Shown piece by piece: positions 1 to 11,044 of a DNA stretch of 64,000 nucleotides. Under the pieces are notes generated by a model. That model was not told the origin of the DNA. It made no database searches and saw only the letters and a program-made list of their open reading frames with translations. Location: contig NC_049916.1 of NCBI RefSeq assembly GCF_001411555.2, positions 25,810,558-25,874,557 of the forward strand, read 5' to 3'. The stretch is from Juglans regia (lineage: Eukaryota; Streptophyta; Magnoliopsida; Fagales; Juglandaceae). A program made the position numbers and the translations under genes. Every line of letters begins with the position of its first letter. The first letter of the stretch is position 1.

Positions 1-740
1 CCTCCACCTCCCACTCACTTTTTCCATACGCTGATCAACCCTCGTGCCACCAAGGAGTAGCCACCGGCAAAAGCTTAACTCCAAGGCCACCTCGAGCCAT
101 TGTCCTACACCACCCAGTCCCAATGTTTTTCTCTCTTCCTCTCTGTTTCTCTATTTCTCTCCACCAGTTCCTCAACGCTAACCTCCCATCCACGATAGTA
201 AGGCCACAAGCACCCAAGAAAATTGAGTTTCTTCGACACATTCACACCCATGGGAGTTTGCGTAAAAATTTTAGCCATGAGCCAGCATGGAGCTCCGAAA
301 GTGGTGATGGAGGCAAAAAGGAAGTCCTCGAGCTTTGGCCTGCGGGTGGTAAACATGGATAGGTGGGTTGCCAACTTTGCTACTTACAGTCGGCGTGTGC
401 AATCGTCGTGTAACCAATTAACACAACTATGTCCCACTTTCTCTTTTTTCCGTCTTTCTTCCTCCCTCTTTCTCTCCCCTTTCATTTTTTCATTTTTCAA
501 TGAAAAACTCAGAAACTGTTCTTTATACCTCCATTGATTTCTCTATCAATTTCACTGTACCTTTGGCCCCCATTTCTTGTTGTCATCCCAGTAGCTGTAG
601 CAGCTTTTGTTGCAGCATCAACCCAACCACGATCCTCACAACAAATCCGAAGAAGATTTATCGATTTGTCAGGGCGAGTTGATATGTTTTTGGAAAAAAT
701 AAATGTAGTGTGTGAGGATGATCAATAGCGAAATTCTATA
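1..740. other. Unassigned left edge, no gene recognised
   Basis: The first 480 bases are rich in C and T and look like a transcript leader or a transposon edge. AT-rich sequence follows. A 64-codon + strand frame at 534-728 begins with a hydrophobic stretch and ends in a charged tail. I do not recognise it, it has no paralogue in the window, and it may be chance. Confidence 0.3.
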
Positions 741-849
741 TAGATATAGTATATTAAAGTTATATTTTAAAAACATTGTACCGTTTGATGCTTTGTAATG
801 AGATTTTAGTATTGAAATTTGCATTATTAATTTAAGGCTTCATTAAATC

Positions 850-1445
850 TTAAATTTCAGCATTTTTTGTTGGATTAAAAGCTTAAATAGATCTAAATAT
901 TTGTTAAATCTCATTAATTTTGTTTATGGGGATGCTTTCTAATTGGAATATGATTAAAATTTGGTTGCATGTTCATAGATGTGACAACTTTTATGTGTGC
1001 ATGCGAGAAAGAGAGAAACGATACCTATTTATCTACCAAAGGGTTTTGGTGCCCACATAATCATACTGATTCTATTATTTTAGCATGATTTTAGAGAGTT
1101 CAAAAATATAATTCATTCCTATGTGGCCTATTTTTTAGGCATTTTTCTAATCTCATCAAACTTTTCAGTATTGTAATTATATAACAAGATAAAATAACTA
1201 ACATAACGTATAGTGTTGGTTGACAAAACTGTTATTTAAAATATTTAAATTCCTATAATTTGTAACTTTGCTTATCCACCAAACTTGTATCGATCTCACT
1301 TCTCTTAACTTTGTATTAGGTTACTTTAATTTGTATAAATCTATTATTACTTGGTATCATAACTTATTACATATCATAATTATATTTATTACTAATAATA
1401 ATTCTCATATTTTTGCCACTGGGCACAGCGTGCGTGCCCTTTACT
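850..1445. repeat. Non-coding edge of the first 10-kb dimer repeat
   Basis: This stretch is closely matched by about 11045-11925. Both contain the same AT-rich text around GCTTAAATAGATCTAAATAT, the same 'catgttcatagatgtgac' block and the same 'gtgcgtgccctt' end. It lies just downstream of gene A (minus strand), and its second copy marks the start of the second dimer. No coding frame is conserved between the copies. Confidence 0.75.
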
Positions 1446-1723
1446 ACACACACACGCCCTCCTTTGTTAACAGCTTGATATAGAGAAAGAAAATACCAAA
1501 AAATGAAATAGAGAAGACGAGAAAATAATCGGAAGAGATCAGAACGCGATGCATCTCAAAACTCCATTTCTTTATGGGGTGGGGTTTTGCATACTATGAA
1601 TTTATTGGCAATTAAAAGAAAAGGAAATCATCCAAAGTCCAAACTAAACGAAACCCATAATATATATAGGAAATATTAATATTCCAAACAGCAAATACAC
1701 AGAGTAAGCAGCAGCAGCAAGTA

Positions 1724-1927
1724 CTAGTCTCTGTAATATTCTCTCTCTTCCCATTGGCCACTACGATTCGGATGAAAGTAGCGTTCGGGGTTTCCGGAAC
1801 TCCCACCGGAACTCTCTCCGGTTGCCTCTGGCTGCTCTGAGCGGCTTACACGTTTAACTAATAGAAAAGCAAGTACCGCACTAACCACCACAGCCACGCC
1901 TCTGATCACTAATGCACCAGCCACCAT
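1724..1927 (-). CDS. Gene A: small membrane-anchored or secreted protein, diverged member of the local family
   Basis: The predicted product has 67 residues. The ATG lies in a GAAAATGG context that is shared with all the paralogues. Residues 1-25 are strongly hydrophobic (VAGALVIRGVAVVVSAVLAF), fitting a signal anchor or signal peptide, followed by a KR-containing boundary. A Ser/Gly-rich linker and a charged tail with GNPERYF follow. GNPERYF matches the GNPKRYF core of genes B to F, but the KAPGR part of the module is missing. A TATA box lies 85 bp upstream. Family and function are not recognised. The shared promoter, start context and tail motif make it a real member of the cluster, while protein production is inferred only. 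Confidence 0.6.
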   Translation of the reverse strand: MVAGALVIRGVAVVVSAVLAFLLVKRVSRSEQPEATGESSGGSSGNPERYFHPNRSGQWEEREYYRD

Positions 1928-2011
1928 TTTCACTCAACTCTTTGTATTCTTACGATTTAATTTCTGGCTCTATGTCACAGACGATCATGAAGAACACCAA
2001 GATTATGGGGG

Positions 2012-2070
2012 TATTTATAATATGTTGTCGTAGATAAACCGCCCATGCTTTTAACTAAAGTTAAACCGCC
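2012..2070 (-). promoter_or_regulatory. Gene A promoter: TATA box plus two AACCGCC elements
   Basis: Read on the minus strand, 2012-2019 is a perfect plant TATA box (TATAAATA). Upstream of it are two GGCGGTT elements, seen as AACCGCC on the + strand at 2037-2043 and 2064-2070. The same layout recurs at genes B to F, which supports minus-strand transcription. Confidence 0.65.
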
Positions 2071-2224
2071 ATGCTTTTCCTTTGTGGAAAACCTAGCAAT
2101 GCAAAAGATGTACCATGTTCTGCCATTCATCTAGGAAGGATTCCTTGTTACGGAAGCTGCAGTTTTCAAGTCACATGTATAGTTCGCAAATACTATGTGA
2201 GGACATCGCCTCTACGACTTTAAA

Positions 2225-3790
2225 TAAAATGAAAATTTGAAAATGTAATAAAATATTATTTTTTAATATTATAATTATTTTACAATTTTAAAAATTAAAC
2301 TATTCAATATATTTTACATAAAATTTTAAAATTTATAATAATAATATAAGATGAGAAGAATTGTTTTTTTTATTCAAACCTAGCTAGCCTAAGTCATGAA
2401 ACGACCCAATCTGTCTGGCCGTACAGATTTATTTCTTCATTATTTAAAAAATTGCATGTTAGAAATAAAGATAAATCTATTTGTAATTTTTTCTATTCAC
2501 AAATTTACCACGTCATATATAAAATAAATATTAATATTTTAACTTATTTTATAAATTCAAGAAATCTTATAAGAAGTGATTTATTACCCACTAAACTTTC
2601 AAATATCATAATTTTAGAATAATAGTCACACGAATCAATTCAATAATATTTTATAAACAAAAAATCTTCACAACTTTCTAACACTCCACACTTCATACTA
2701 TTTTTAATTTTTATTATTTTTTTCTTTTATTAAATATTTATTATATGAATAATGAATAGAAAATTTGAAATAATTTAAAAAGAATAAACTAAAAAAAAAT
2801 TAAAAATTAAAAAATTAAAACAAAATATGAAATGTGGAGTGTGGTGAAGGTTGTGTAGCAAAGTTCTTTTATAAAAACGTTAATTCTATGAATAATCAAA
2901 AGAAATAAATGAACCTAACAATATTTTCTTTTCCTTTTCAGAAACTTTCCTATTAAAAGTGTCTTTATCTTTCTTTTCTTTTTCAAAAAGATAAATACTT
3001 AACTATGAAGAAACTATACAAAAATAAATATTATTCACTAAACTTCTAAATTTCATAACTTTAAAATAATCGACTCACAAATCAATTGAATAAATTTTTT
3101 TAAAACATTTAATTCTATGACCTATTTAAGGTATCTTTATCTTTCTTTTCCTTTTCAAAAAATGAAATATTTAGCCACAAAAAATTATACAAAATAAATT
3201 TTATCACTAAACTTTTAAATATCACAACTTTAGAATAATCATCTCACAAATCAATTCAATAATATTTTATAAAAAAAAGTTAATTATATGAATAATCGAA
3301 ATAAATACATGAAAAAATAACAATATTATTATTATTATTATTATTTTCTTTTGCTTTTCAGAAAATTTCCTATTAAAGGTGTCTTTATCTTTCTTTTCCT
3401 TTTCAAAAAGAGAAATACTTAACCACAAAGAAATTATACAAAAGTAAATTACCCATTAAACTTCTAAATATCATAACTTTAGAATAATCGTCTCACGAAC
3501 CAATTCAATAACATTTTATAGAAAATTTAATTCTATGAATAATCCAAAGAAATATACGAACCAATAACAATATATTTTTTTCAAAAAATTGCATATTAAA
3601 AGTGTCTTAATTATCTTTCTTTTACTTTTCAAAATTAGAAATACTTAGCCACAAATTTCATATTAAAGGTGCCTTAATTATATTTCTTTTTCTTTTCAAA
3701 AAGAGAAATACTTGGCCACAAAAAAAATTACACAAAAATAAACTTACCAAACAATGTGACATGATGTTGTACATTAGATTATAAAATTAC
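2225..3790. repeat. AT-rich irregular tandem repeat (unit A)
   Basis: After a diverged MITE-like block (2225-2350), an AT-rich module recurs at irregular spacing of about 170-250 bp. Its recognisable parts are 'caattcaataatattttata', 'ctttatctttcttttc' and 'taaacttctaaatatcataac'. The same array occupies the equivalent place in every unit (about 7140, 12500, 22400 and 56300). No coding capacity is seen. Confidence 0.75.
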
Positions 3791-4459
3791 TATTATTATA
3801 AAATAGATCTAACGAACCATATAAAATTTGCACATTTGGTGTTGCAGGATTGGGACACAGCCCAATCACATGCATTATTATTCCTCCAGCAAGTTTTCCA
3901 CATAATAACTACTAATCCTTTTAGCAATATCCCCTGAAGCCCCACACGAGGCTACAATCAAATATGTATATTGTACCAACATGACAAAAGAAATTGAAAG
4001 AAATTACCGTATAATTATAAAATTATCTTCTGATCAGCGAACTGTACATTTGATCATTATTCTTCCTACAAGCTTTTCAAACAATATCCCACCCTCCCAA
4101 TTATCATTTTCAGAGTCCCACATATTATACAAATAAGGAGATTATATAAACTCTCATATATTTATTTTTAATTTTTTTAATAGTTATGGAAGTGATTATT
4201 AGTATATTAGTATTTTTTATTTTTAAAAAATACTTAAATATATTTAAAAAATACTTGAAAAAAATGTAAAAAAAAAAAAGAAAAAGACAAAACACAGAGC
4301 AGGCACATGCAGATGATAAATAACACCACTCATTATATAAAAACAAATTCACATATTGACGTTGCTCGTATAATTTGTTAAACATATTTTATGATAAAAA
4401 TAATTTTACAATCTACTTTACTTAAAGTCACTTTATTTTATGAATTTATTTTTATATAA
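3790..4459. other. Non-coding part of unit A
   Basis: This is AT-rich sequence shared with 8280-9450 and 23690-25490. It includes the conserved 'cagagtcccacatattatacaaata' block at about 4111 and a MITE-like AT stretch (about 4150-4280). No gene is seen. Confidence 0.5.
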
Positions 4460-4803
4460 TCACACTATTTATAGTAATTATCTTTATCACACCAGCTTTC
4501 CTAGAGCTTATGCAGTCATAATCGCTTCTTTAATTATTCTGCTCGCTACTTTATCTTTATTGTCCAGCTTTAAGAGGCCGGAATTGCTTGTTACGCAAAC
4601 TTTATTTCGAAGTTGCTTCTTCAATGAAATATTTAGCATTAATGATAGCTTCAAGTGGCCGTTTTTGTACTTTAAAATGGGCAAATATACTTTTATTTGT
4701 TTTTGCATTTAGCTTTACACTTTCACTTATTTTTATCAGCCTTATCTTTTATATAGCTGCTACACAGTTGACAGTAGCATGCAAATCTATTCTCAACTTC
4801 TAA
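4460..4803. other. Conserved block X, possible fragment of a membrane-protein gene
   Basis: This block recurs at about 9450-9795, 13285-13600, 25490-25810 and 59400-59720 and is better conserved than the DNA around it. On the + strand one frame reads RAYAVIIASLIILLATLSLL and a second, shifted frame reads a hydrophobic stretch ending VACKSILNF plus stop. On the minus strand a 66-codon frame (4508-4708) is intact here and at 13302-13502. The first frame fails in the other units, so a decayed exon is more likely than a working gene. I do not recognise the parent. Confidence 0.35.
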
Positions 4804-4871
4804 AAAAAATCAATTATATTAACTTAACTTTTAAGTTAATTCATCAGGCACTTTATAAGAAATTATACAAA

Positions 4872-5704
4872 GAGAAATCCTTACAGCCGGTCCAGCTAGT
4901 TTTCACACAAAACAGTCTACCACTTATAAACTTACACGTATGCCTTCCACTATATCTATCATAAACCATCAAATATCAGAAAATTAATTTGTTTGCACCC
5001 CCCTTCGAAGGAAATCACTTGCACAGGCCTTCATCCCTCACACCATACCATACACGATCCCGAATCGCACCCTCACCCCTCTTCCTCTTGGCAACCCCGA
5101 ATTGCACCCGCACCCACCTTCGCAACCCCAAATCACACCTGCACCCCCGAATCGCATCCCCTAGATCTAAGCTCAACCCGAGCACCCCCTTCGTCGAATC
5201 GCACTCACACCCCTCTTCGCAATCCCAAATCACACCCGCACCCCCCCTTTGCAACCCCAAATCGCATCCCCTAGGTCGAAGCTCAACCCAACACCCCCTT
5301 CATCAAAGCTCAACCTGAAGGAAATCCCCACGGATCAGCATCGGACCCCCTCTTCATCGAAGCTCATCCCCAAAATTAGTATAACTATTTTTGGATTTCT
5401 CATTTGACAAATGGCTTGACTAGTTTGAATATAGAATCGCGTCGTGCTAGTGCAAGAGAGGGGCACTGTAAATGCCTTCGAGTCGTCACGTTACACGTCG
5501 GCGGCGTCGTCGGACTGAGGGAGGTGCACAGACCAGTGAAGCAGCAAACAACCCGAATACTTTTGGGCAGTGCAAAGGAGAAAGGAACTACCTTGATTCT
5601 CTATGGTCTACCGTATTGCCCTTTGTGTGTTTTTTTTATGTCATTAGTTGATTGGAGGGCTATTTTTGTATGAAAAATAGCCGGAATGTTGGGAAGCGGC
5701 TCTG
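4872..5704. mobile_element. MULE-like non-autonomous element with GC-rich cargo (copy 1)
   Basis: Units without the insertion (9880, 25860) read 'attatacaaaccctt' across this point. Here about 833 bp is inserted between TTATACAAA (4863-4871) and TTGTACAAA (5705-5713), a 9-bp direct repeat with one mismatch, which is the Mutator-type length. The ends form an imperfect inverted repeat of about 45 bp: left GAG...CCAGCTAGTTTTCACACAAAA, right (complement) GAG...CCGGCTATTTTTCATACAAAA. The interior at about 4997-5370 is C-rich and built from repeated 'cgaatcgcac' and 'accccc' pieces, then a CpG-rich 160 bp. No transposase is present. The right end has two extra bases before the TSD, so exact termini are uncertain. 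Confidence 0.6.
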
Positions 5705-6061
5705 TTGTACAAACCCTTATTGATAATATATATACGTTTGCCCTCCTTTGTTAATAGCTTGATGGGAGAAAAACAAAATACCAAAAAATAAAACAGAGAA
5801 GATGAGAAAATAACCGGAAGAGATAAGAACGCGATGCATCTCAACACTCCATTTATAATATAAATATATATATATATATGTATGTGTGCACGCGCGCACG
5901 AGAGGGGTGGGGGATGGTGGTTGCATACTATTTTACATACAATTAAAAGGAAAAGAAATCATTCAAGCTAAATGAAATCCATAATATATAGGAAATATTT
6001 ATATTTCAAACAAAAACACATAAAGCAAGCAGCAGCAAGCACTAGTCTATGTCATATGTTT

Positions 6062-6268
6062 TCACTTCTTATTACGAAGCTCTCGAAAGTAGCGTCTGGA
6101 GTTCCCTTCAAAGCTAGCCCTTAAAATGCGAGTGCCTTTCCTTCCTGGGGCTTTCATTGTTTTCCCTTTCGCAGTTGCCCCTAGCAGCCCTGAGGCTACA
6201 GTTGATAGCAGAGCAATCGCACCAACCGCTAGCACAACCACACCTGTCACTACTGCACCAGCCACCAT
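6062..6268 (-). CDS. Gene B: small protein with N-terminal hydrophobic segment and one KAPGR/NPKRYF-type module
   Basis: The product has 68 residues and starts at the ATG in the shared GAAAATGG context. Residues 1-29 form one hydrophobic helix (AVVTGVVVLAVGAIALLSTV and onward), a signal anchor or signal peptide. A basic tail follows: KTMKAPGRKGTRIL, then a degenerate SFEGNSRRYFRELRNKK end. The tail is one copy of the 40-residue module that is repeated in C and E. A TATA box lies 81 bp upstream. It is intact, with no stop or frameshift. A small membrane protein or the precursor of a secreted basic peptide would both fit. I know no named family. It is closest to gene D. Confidence 0.65.
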   Translation of the reverse strand: MVAGAVVTGVVVLAVGAIALLSTVASGLLGATAKGKTMKAPGRKGTRILRASFEGNSRRYFRELRNKK

Positions 6269-6348
6269 TTTCACCCAACTATGCGTTCTTCCGAATTAAT
6301 TTCTGGCTCTTTGACACAGACGATGAAGAACACCAAGATTATGGTGGT

Positions 6349-6379
6349 ACTTATACTACGTTGTCATAGATAAACCGCC
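6349..6379 (-). promoter_or_regulatory. Gene B promoter: TATA-like box and AACCGCC element
   Basis: The minus strand reads TATAAGT at 6349-6355, with AACCGCC (+ strand view) at 6373-6379. Spacing to the ATG matches that at genes A, C, D and E. Confidence 0.6.
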
Positions 6380-6700
6380 ATGCTTTTCCTTTGTGGAAAA
6401 CCTATTAATGCAAAAGATGTACCATGTTCTGCCCTTCTTCTAGGATGGCTTCCAGCTTATTAAGGAAGCTGCAGTTTTCAAGTCACATGTATTATGTATA
6501 GTTCGCAGATACTATGTGAGGACATCGCCTCTACGTTGAACGTCGGGATAAAATGAAAGTTTGAAAATTTAATAAAATATTAATTTTAATATTATTATTA
6601 TTTAAAAATGTTAAAAATTAAATTATCTATCATATTTTATGTAAAAATTTTAAATGATTATAATGATTAATTAAGATGATAGAAAATGCTATTTTTATCT

Positions 6701-6930
6701 AGAGAGCTGCTACGTCCACCGCTCCCAGCTCCCGCTTGGAGCTACCGCTAGGTAAAAAAATTTTTTTATATGTATTTTTTAACACTTTTAAATATTTTTT
6801 AAAAAAATAAAAAAAATCATAATATTATTAAAAAACACTTCCTTAATCACTAAGTAAAAAAAAATTAAAAAAAAATATAAAAAATCACAGCGATAAGAAT
6901 AGAGCGGTAGAAATGAGTGGTAAAAATAGT
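6701..6930. mobile_element. AT-rich MITE inserted in unit B
   Basis: Compared with 22180-22200, where 'gctatttttatct' runs directly into 'aaatctagcc', about 230 bp is inserted here. Its core (about 6810-6860) is the reverse complement of the AT-rich core of the MITEs at 48291 and 49310, which contain 'acttagtgattaag'. No coding sequence is seen and the ends are approximate. Confidence 0.5.
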
Positions 6931-6934
6931 ATTT

Positions 6935-8300
6935 TTCTTTTATCTGAATCTAGCCTAAGTGAAGCGACGCAATCTGTCTGGCCGTACAGATTTATTTCTT
7001 CATTATTTAAAAAATTGCACGTTAGAAATAAAGATAAATCTATTTGCAATTTTTTTTATTCACAAACTTACCACGTCATATATAAAATAAATAATAATTT
7101 TTTAACTTCATTTATAAATACATGCAAGAAATCTTATAAGAAGTGATTTATTACCCACGAAACTTTTTATCATAATTTTAGAATAATAGTCTCACGAATC
7201 AATTCAGCAATATTAATTTTATAAAAAAGTAAATTTTATGAATAATCGAAAGAAATAAATGAACCAATAAAAATATTTTGTTTTCCTTTTCAAAAAATTG
7301 CCTATTAAATTAGGTGTCTTTACCTTTCTTTTCTTTTTCAAAAAGAGATATACTTAACCACAAAGAATGAAAGAAATTATACAAAAGTAAATATTACCCA
7401 CTAAACTTCTAAATATCATAACTTTAAAATAATCGTTTCATGAATCAATTCAATAATATTTTTTAAAAAAGTTAATTCTATGACCTATTAAAGCTATATT
7501 TATCTTTTTTTTCCTTTTCAAAAAATGAAATACTTAATCACAAAAAAATTATACAAAAGTAAATATTAGCACTAAACTTCTAAATATCATAACTTTAGAA
7601 TAATGTCTCATGAATCAATTCAATAATATTTTATTAAAAAATTAATTCTATGAATAATCGAAAGAAAGAAATGAACCAATAAAATTATTTTTTCCCTTTC
7701 AAAGAACTCCCTATTAAAGGTGTCTTTATCTTTCTTTTCCTTTTCAAAAAAATAAATACTTAGCCATAAAGAAATTATATAAAAATAAATATTACCCACT
7801 AAACTTCTAAATATCATAACTTTAGAATAATCGTCTCACGAAGCAATTCAATAATGTTTTATAAAAAAAAGTTAATTATATGAATAATGGAAAGAAATAC
7901 ATGAACCAATAACAATTTTTTTTGTTTTTTTGCTTTTCAAAAAGAGAAATACTTATCCACAAAAAAATTACACAAAAAAAATATTATCCACTAAACTTCT
8001 AAATATCATAACTTTAGAATAATCGTCTCTCGAACCAATTCAATAATACTCTATAGAAAATTTAATTCTATGAATAATTGAAAGAAATAAATGAACCAAT
8101 AACAATTTTTTTTCCTTTTTCAAAAAATTGATTATTAAAGGTACTGTCTTAATTATCTTTCTTTTTCTTTTCAAAAATATAAATACTAGTCACAGATTTC
8201 ATATTAAAAGTGTCTTAATTATCTTTCTTTTCCTTTTTAAAATGGGAAATACTTAGCCACAAAAAAATTACACAAAAGTATATCTATAAAGCGTTGTCTG
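6935..8300. repeat. AT-rich irregular tandem repeat (unit B)
   Basis: This is the same irregular 170-250 bp module as 2225-3790, with 'caattcaataatattttat' landmarks near 7440, 7615, 7845 and 8035. It is non-coding. Confidence 0.75.
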
Positions 8301-10200
8301 ATGTAGTACGTTAGATTATAAAGTTACTTTTATTATAAAATAGATATAACGAATCATATAAAAACTGCACATTTGGTGATGTAGGATTGAGACACAGATG
8401 CCTAATCTCATGTATTATTATTCTTCCAGCAAGTTTTCCACATATAACTACTAATCCTCTTAGCAATAATATCCCTTGAAGCCCCACATCCTACAATCAA
8501 ATATGTATATTGTACCAACGTGACAAAATAAATTACTGTATAGTTCAGCTGTTGGAGAGCTTATGCAGTCGTCTAATCGCTTGTTTTTATGTATTTATGT
8601 ATTTATAGTTTATGATTCAGATTTGGGGAATATAAAATTATAATTTATTAAATCACTTGTCTACTAAATTCATTCAATATTTTCTAGGATTATTTTGACA
8701 AATAAGAGTATCCCTATGTATAAGTCAATTTGGAAGGTGAACCTGGCATATTATAAAAAATTATAATTCATAAAATAATACATAATTACTGCCCTCATGA
8801 AATGTACTTAAGAAAAATAGACTTTTGTAACTAATTTACTGCAACCAAAAGATTATTTGTAACTAATTTTAGTTGTAAATAGTCATTTTACTGAAATTAA
8901 TTGATTGCAAATAAATAGTTTTTGTATAACATGTATCATGCTGTGTGAAAATGGTAGTGGCTTAGTAAATTATCTTTTGATCAGCAAACTGTATATTTGA
9001 TCATTATTCTTCCTACAAGCTTTCCAAACAATATCTCACCCTCCCAATTCGGATCATTTTCAGAGTCCCACATATTATACAAATAAGGGGATTATATAAG
9101 AATAATGCTAGTATGACTCTCATTTTGACCGCTCATCTATTTAATTTTTTTATTTAAATTTTTTAGTGGTCAAGGAAGTAATTATTAATATTTTATTTTA
9201 TTTTTATTTTTTAAAAACGTTTAAATATATTTGAAAAATACTTGAAAAAAAGTTTAAAATAAAAATACAATTTGCACTTGACAGCACATAGAATGGGTAC
9301 ATGAAGGCGGCAGATAACACCACACATTATATAAAAGCAAATTCACATATTGACGTTGCTCGTATAATTTGTTAAATCTATTTTATGATAAAAATAACTT
9401 TACAATATATTATATTTCATGTCTCATTATTTTGTAAATTTATTTTTATATAATCGCACTATTTATATTAATTATCTTTATCGCACCAACTTTCCTAGAG
9501 CTTATGCAGTCATAATCGCTTCTTTAATTATTCTGCTCGCTACTTTATCTTTATTGTCCAGCTTGAAGAGGCCGGTTGCTTGTTAAGCAACTTTATTTCG
9601 AAGTTGCTTCTTAAATCAATATTTAGGATTCATGATACTTTCAAGTAGAGTTTTTGTTCTTTAAAATGGGCAAATATACTTTTGTTTGTTTTTGCATTTA
9701 GCTTTACACTTTTACTTATTTTTCTCAGCCTTCTCTTTTATATAGCTGCTACACAGTTGACAGTAGCATGCAAATCCTTTCTCAACTTCTAAAAAAAATC
9801 AATTATATTAACTTTACTCTTAAGTTAATTCATCAAGCACTTTACAAGAAATTTTTTTTGATAATTAAGCACTTTACAAGAAATTATACAAACCCTTATT
9901 GAAAATATATATATATATATATACACACGTGTATGCCCTCCTTTGTTAACAGCTTGATGCATGGGAGAAAAAAAAAAACCAAAAACTGAAACAAAGAAGA
10001 CGAGAAAATAATCGGAAGAGATCAGAAAGCGAAGCATCTCAACACTCCATTTATAATATATATGTGTGTGGTGGGGATGGTGGGTGCATACTATTTTACA
10101 GGCAATTAAAAGGAAAAGAAATCATTCAAACTAAACGAAATCGATAATATATAGGAAATATTAATATTTCAAACAGAAAACACATCAAGCAAGCACTAGT
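8300..10200. other. Non-coding part of unit C, containing block X and a MITE-like stretch
   Basis: This matches 23700-26200 apart from the solo LTR there. It holds a MITE-like block (about 9105-9335, starting 'gctagtatgactctcatttt') and block X at about 9450-9795, here with frame-breaking changes. The MULE-like insertion of units A and A' is absent: 'attatacaaaccctt' is uninterrupted at 9883. A short TA microsatellite lies near 9905. No gene is seen. Confidence 0.55.
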
Positions 10201-10215
10201 CTATGTCATATGTTT

Positions 10216-10482
10216 TCACTTCTTTTTACGAAGCTCTTGAAAGTAACGTTTGGGATTCCCTTCAAAGCCAGCCCTGGAAATGCGAGTATCTTCCCTTCCT
10301 GGGGCTTTCATCGTTTTCACTTCTGCAGTTTGTTTTTTCTTCTCATCACGATGCTCTTGAAAGTAGCGTTTCGGGTTCTCTTCAAAGTGAGCCCTGGAAA
10401 TGCGAGTATCTTTCCTTCCTGGGGCTTTCATCGTTTTCACTTCTTCGGTTGCCCCTGGCTGAGTGCTTCCGTTGTTGCCCAT
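10216..10482 (-). CDS. Gene C: small basic protein with two 40-residue modules
   Basis: The product has 88 residues, starting MGNNGSTQPGATEEVKTMKA. The ATG context (GTGAAAATGG) and promoter match genes A and B, but the hydrophobic N-terminus of B is missing and replaced by a short polar leader. Two tandem modules of 120 bp follow, each reading KAPGR[KE]DTRISRA, FE[EG]NPKRYFQE and a KKK end. The product is very basic and would be cytosolic or nuclear unless exported unconventionally. KKK and PKR sites at module boundaries could be processing sites, which is inference only. No frame damage is seen. Gene E is its closest relative. Confidence 0.65.
   Translation of the reverse strand: MGNNGSTQPGATEEVKTMKAPGRKDTRISRAHFEENPKRYFQEHRDEKKKQTAEVKTMKAPGREDTRISRAGFEGNPKRYFQELRKKK
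10224..10463 (-). repeat. Two 120-bp coding repeats in gene C
   Basis: The block 'ctcttgaaagtagcgtttgg ... tttcatcgttttcacttct' occurs twice at exactly 120-bp spacing. Because 120 is a multiple of three, both strands stay open through the array. Confidence 0.85.
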
Positions 10483-10568
10483 TTTCACCAACTCGTTACT
10501 CTGTGTTCTTCCGATCTAATTTCCAGCTCTATGACACAGACGATGAAGAACACGGAGATTATGGGGGT

Positions 10569-10660
10569 ACTTATACTATGTTGTGGTAGATAAACCGCCG
10601 ATGGTTTTAAGTAAGGTAAAACTGCCATAGTTTTGATTAAAGTAAAACTGCCATGGTTTT
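10569..10660 (-). promoter_or_regulatory. Gene C promoter: TATA-like box, AACCGCC and two degenerate copies
   Basis: TATAAGT on the minus strand lies at 10569-10575, 87 bp before the ATG. AACCGCC (+ view) at 10593-10599 is followed by two AACTGCC variants within the next 60 bp. Confidence 0.55.
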
Positions 10661-10744
10661 CACACCTGGCCATGTAAAAGATGTACTATATGTTCTGCCC
10701 TTCTTGTAGGTAGCTGCAGTTTGCTCCATCGGTGAATACATGGA

Positions 10745-11040
10745 AGCCACGTGTAAATAAAGTTAGTTCTATGGTCCACACTTCTCTATCTAACTTTTGA
10801 AAAATATTACTTTTCTCACTTAATTTATCTCTTCATTTTCAAACTTTATATATTTTAATTTTTTTCTTTATTTAATAGTTAAAACAATAACTATTAGGGA
10901 ATTGATATTTTTTTATATTTTTTAAAAAATTTAAAAATAATAAAAAAATTTAAAAAAAAAACAAACGTCACTTCCTCACTGAGTGGAGAAAATAATTAGT
11001 TCTGAAAAATATATAAAAAAAATACTTTGTTGGAGCAAAT
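10745..11040. other. AT-rich non-coding stretch, MITE-like
   Basis: It begins near 'gttagttctatggtccacac' and ends near 'gaaaataattagttctg', with long A/T runs between. It has no counterpart at the start of dimer 1, so it may be a MITE at the dimer junction. No gene is seen. Confidence 0.35.
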
Positions 11041-11044
11041 AGAA

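Noticed and set aside
1612..1806. A second minus-strand frame overlapping gene A
   Set aside because: It starts inside gene A in another frame and is not conserved in the paralogues.
4989..5318. Frames of 80-109 codons in the C-rich insertion
   Set aside because: Simple-sequence cargo of the MULE-like element. Frames are not kept in the second copy at 13664-14444.
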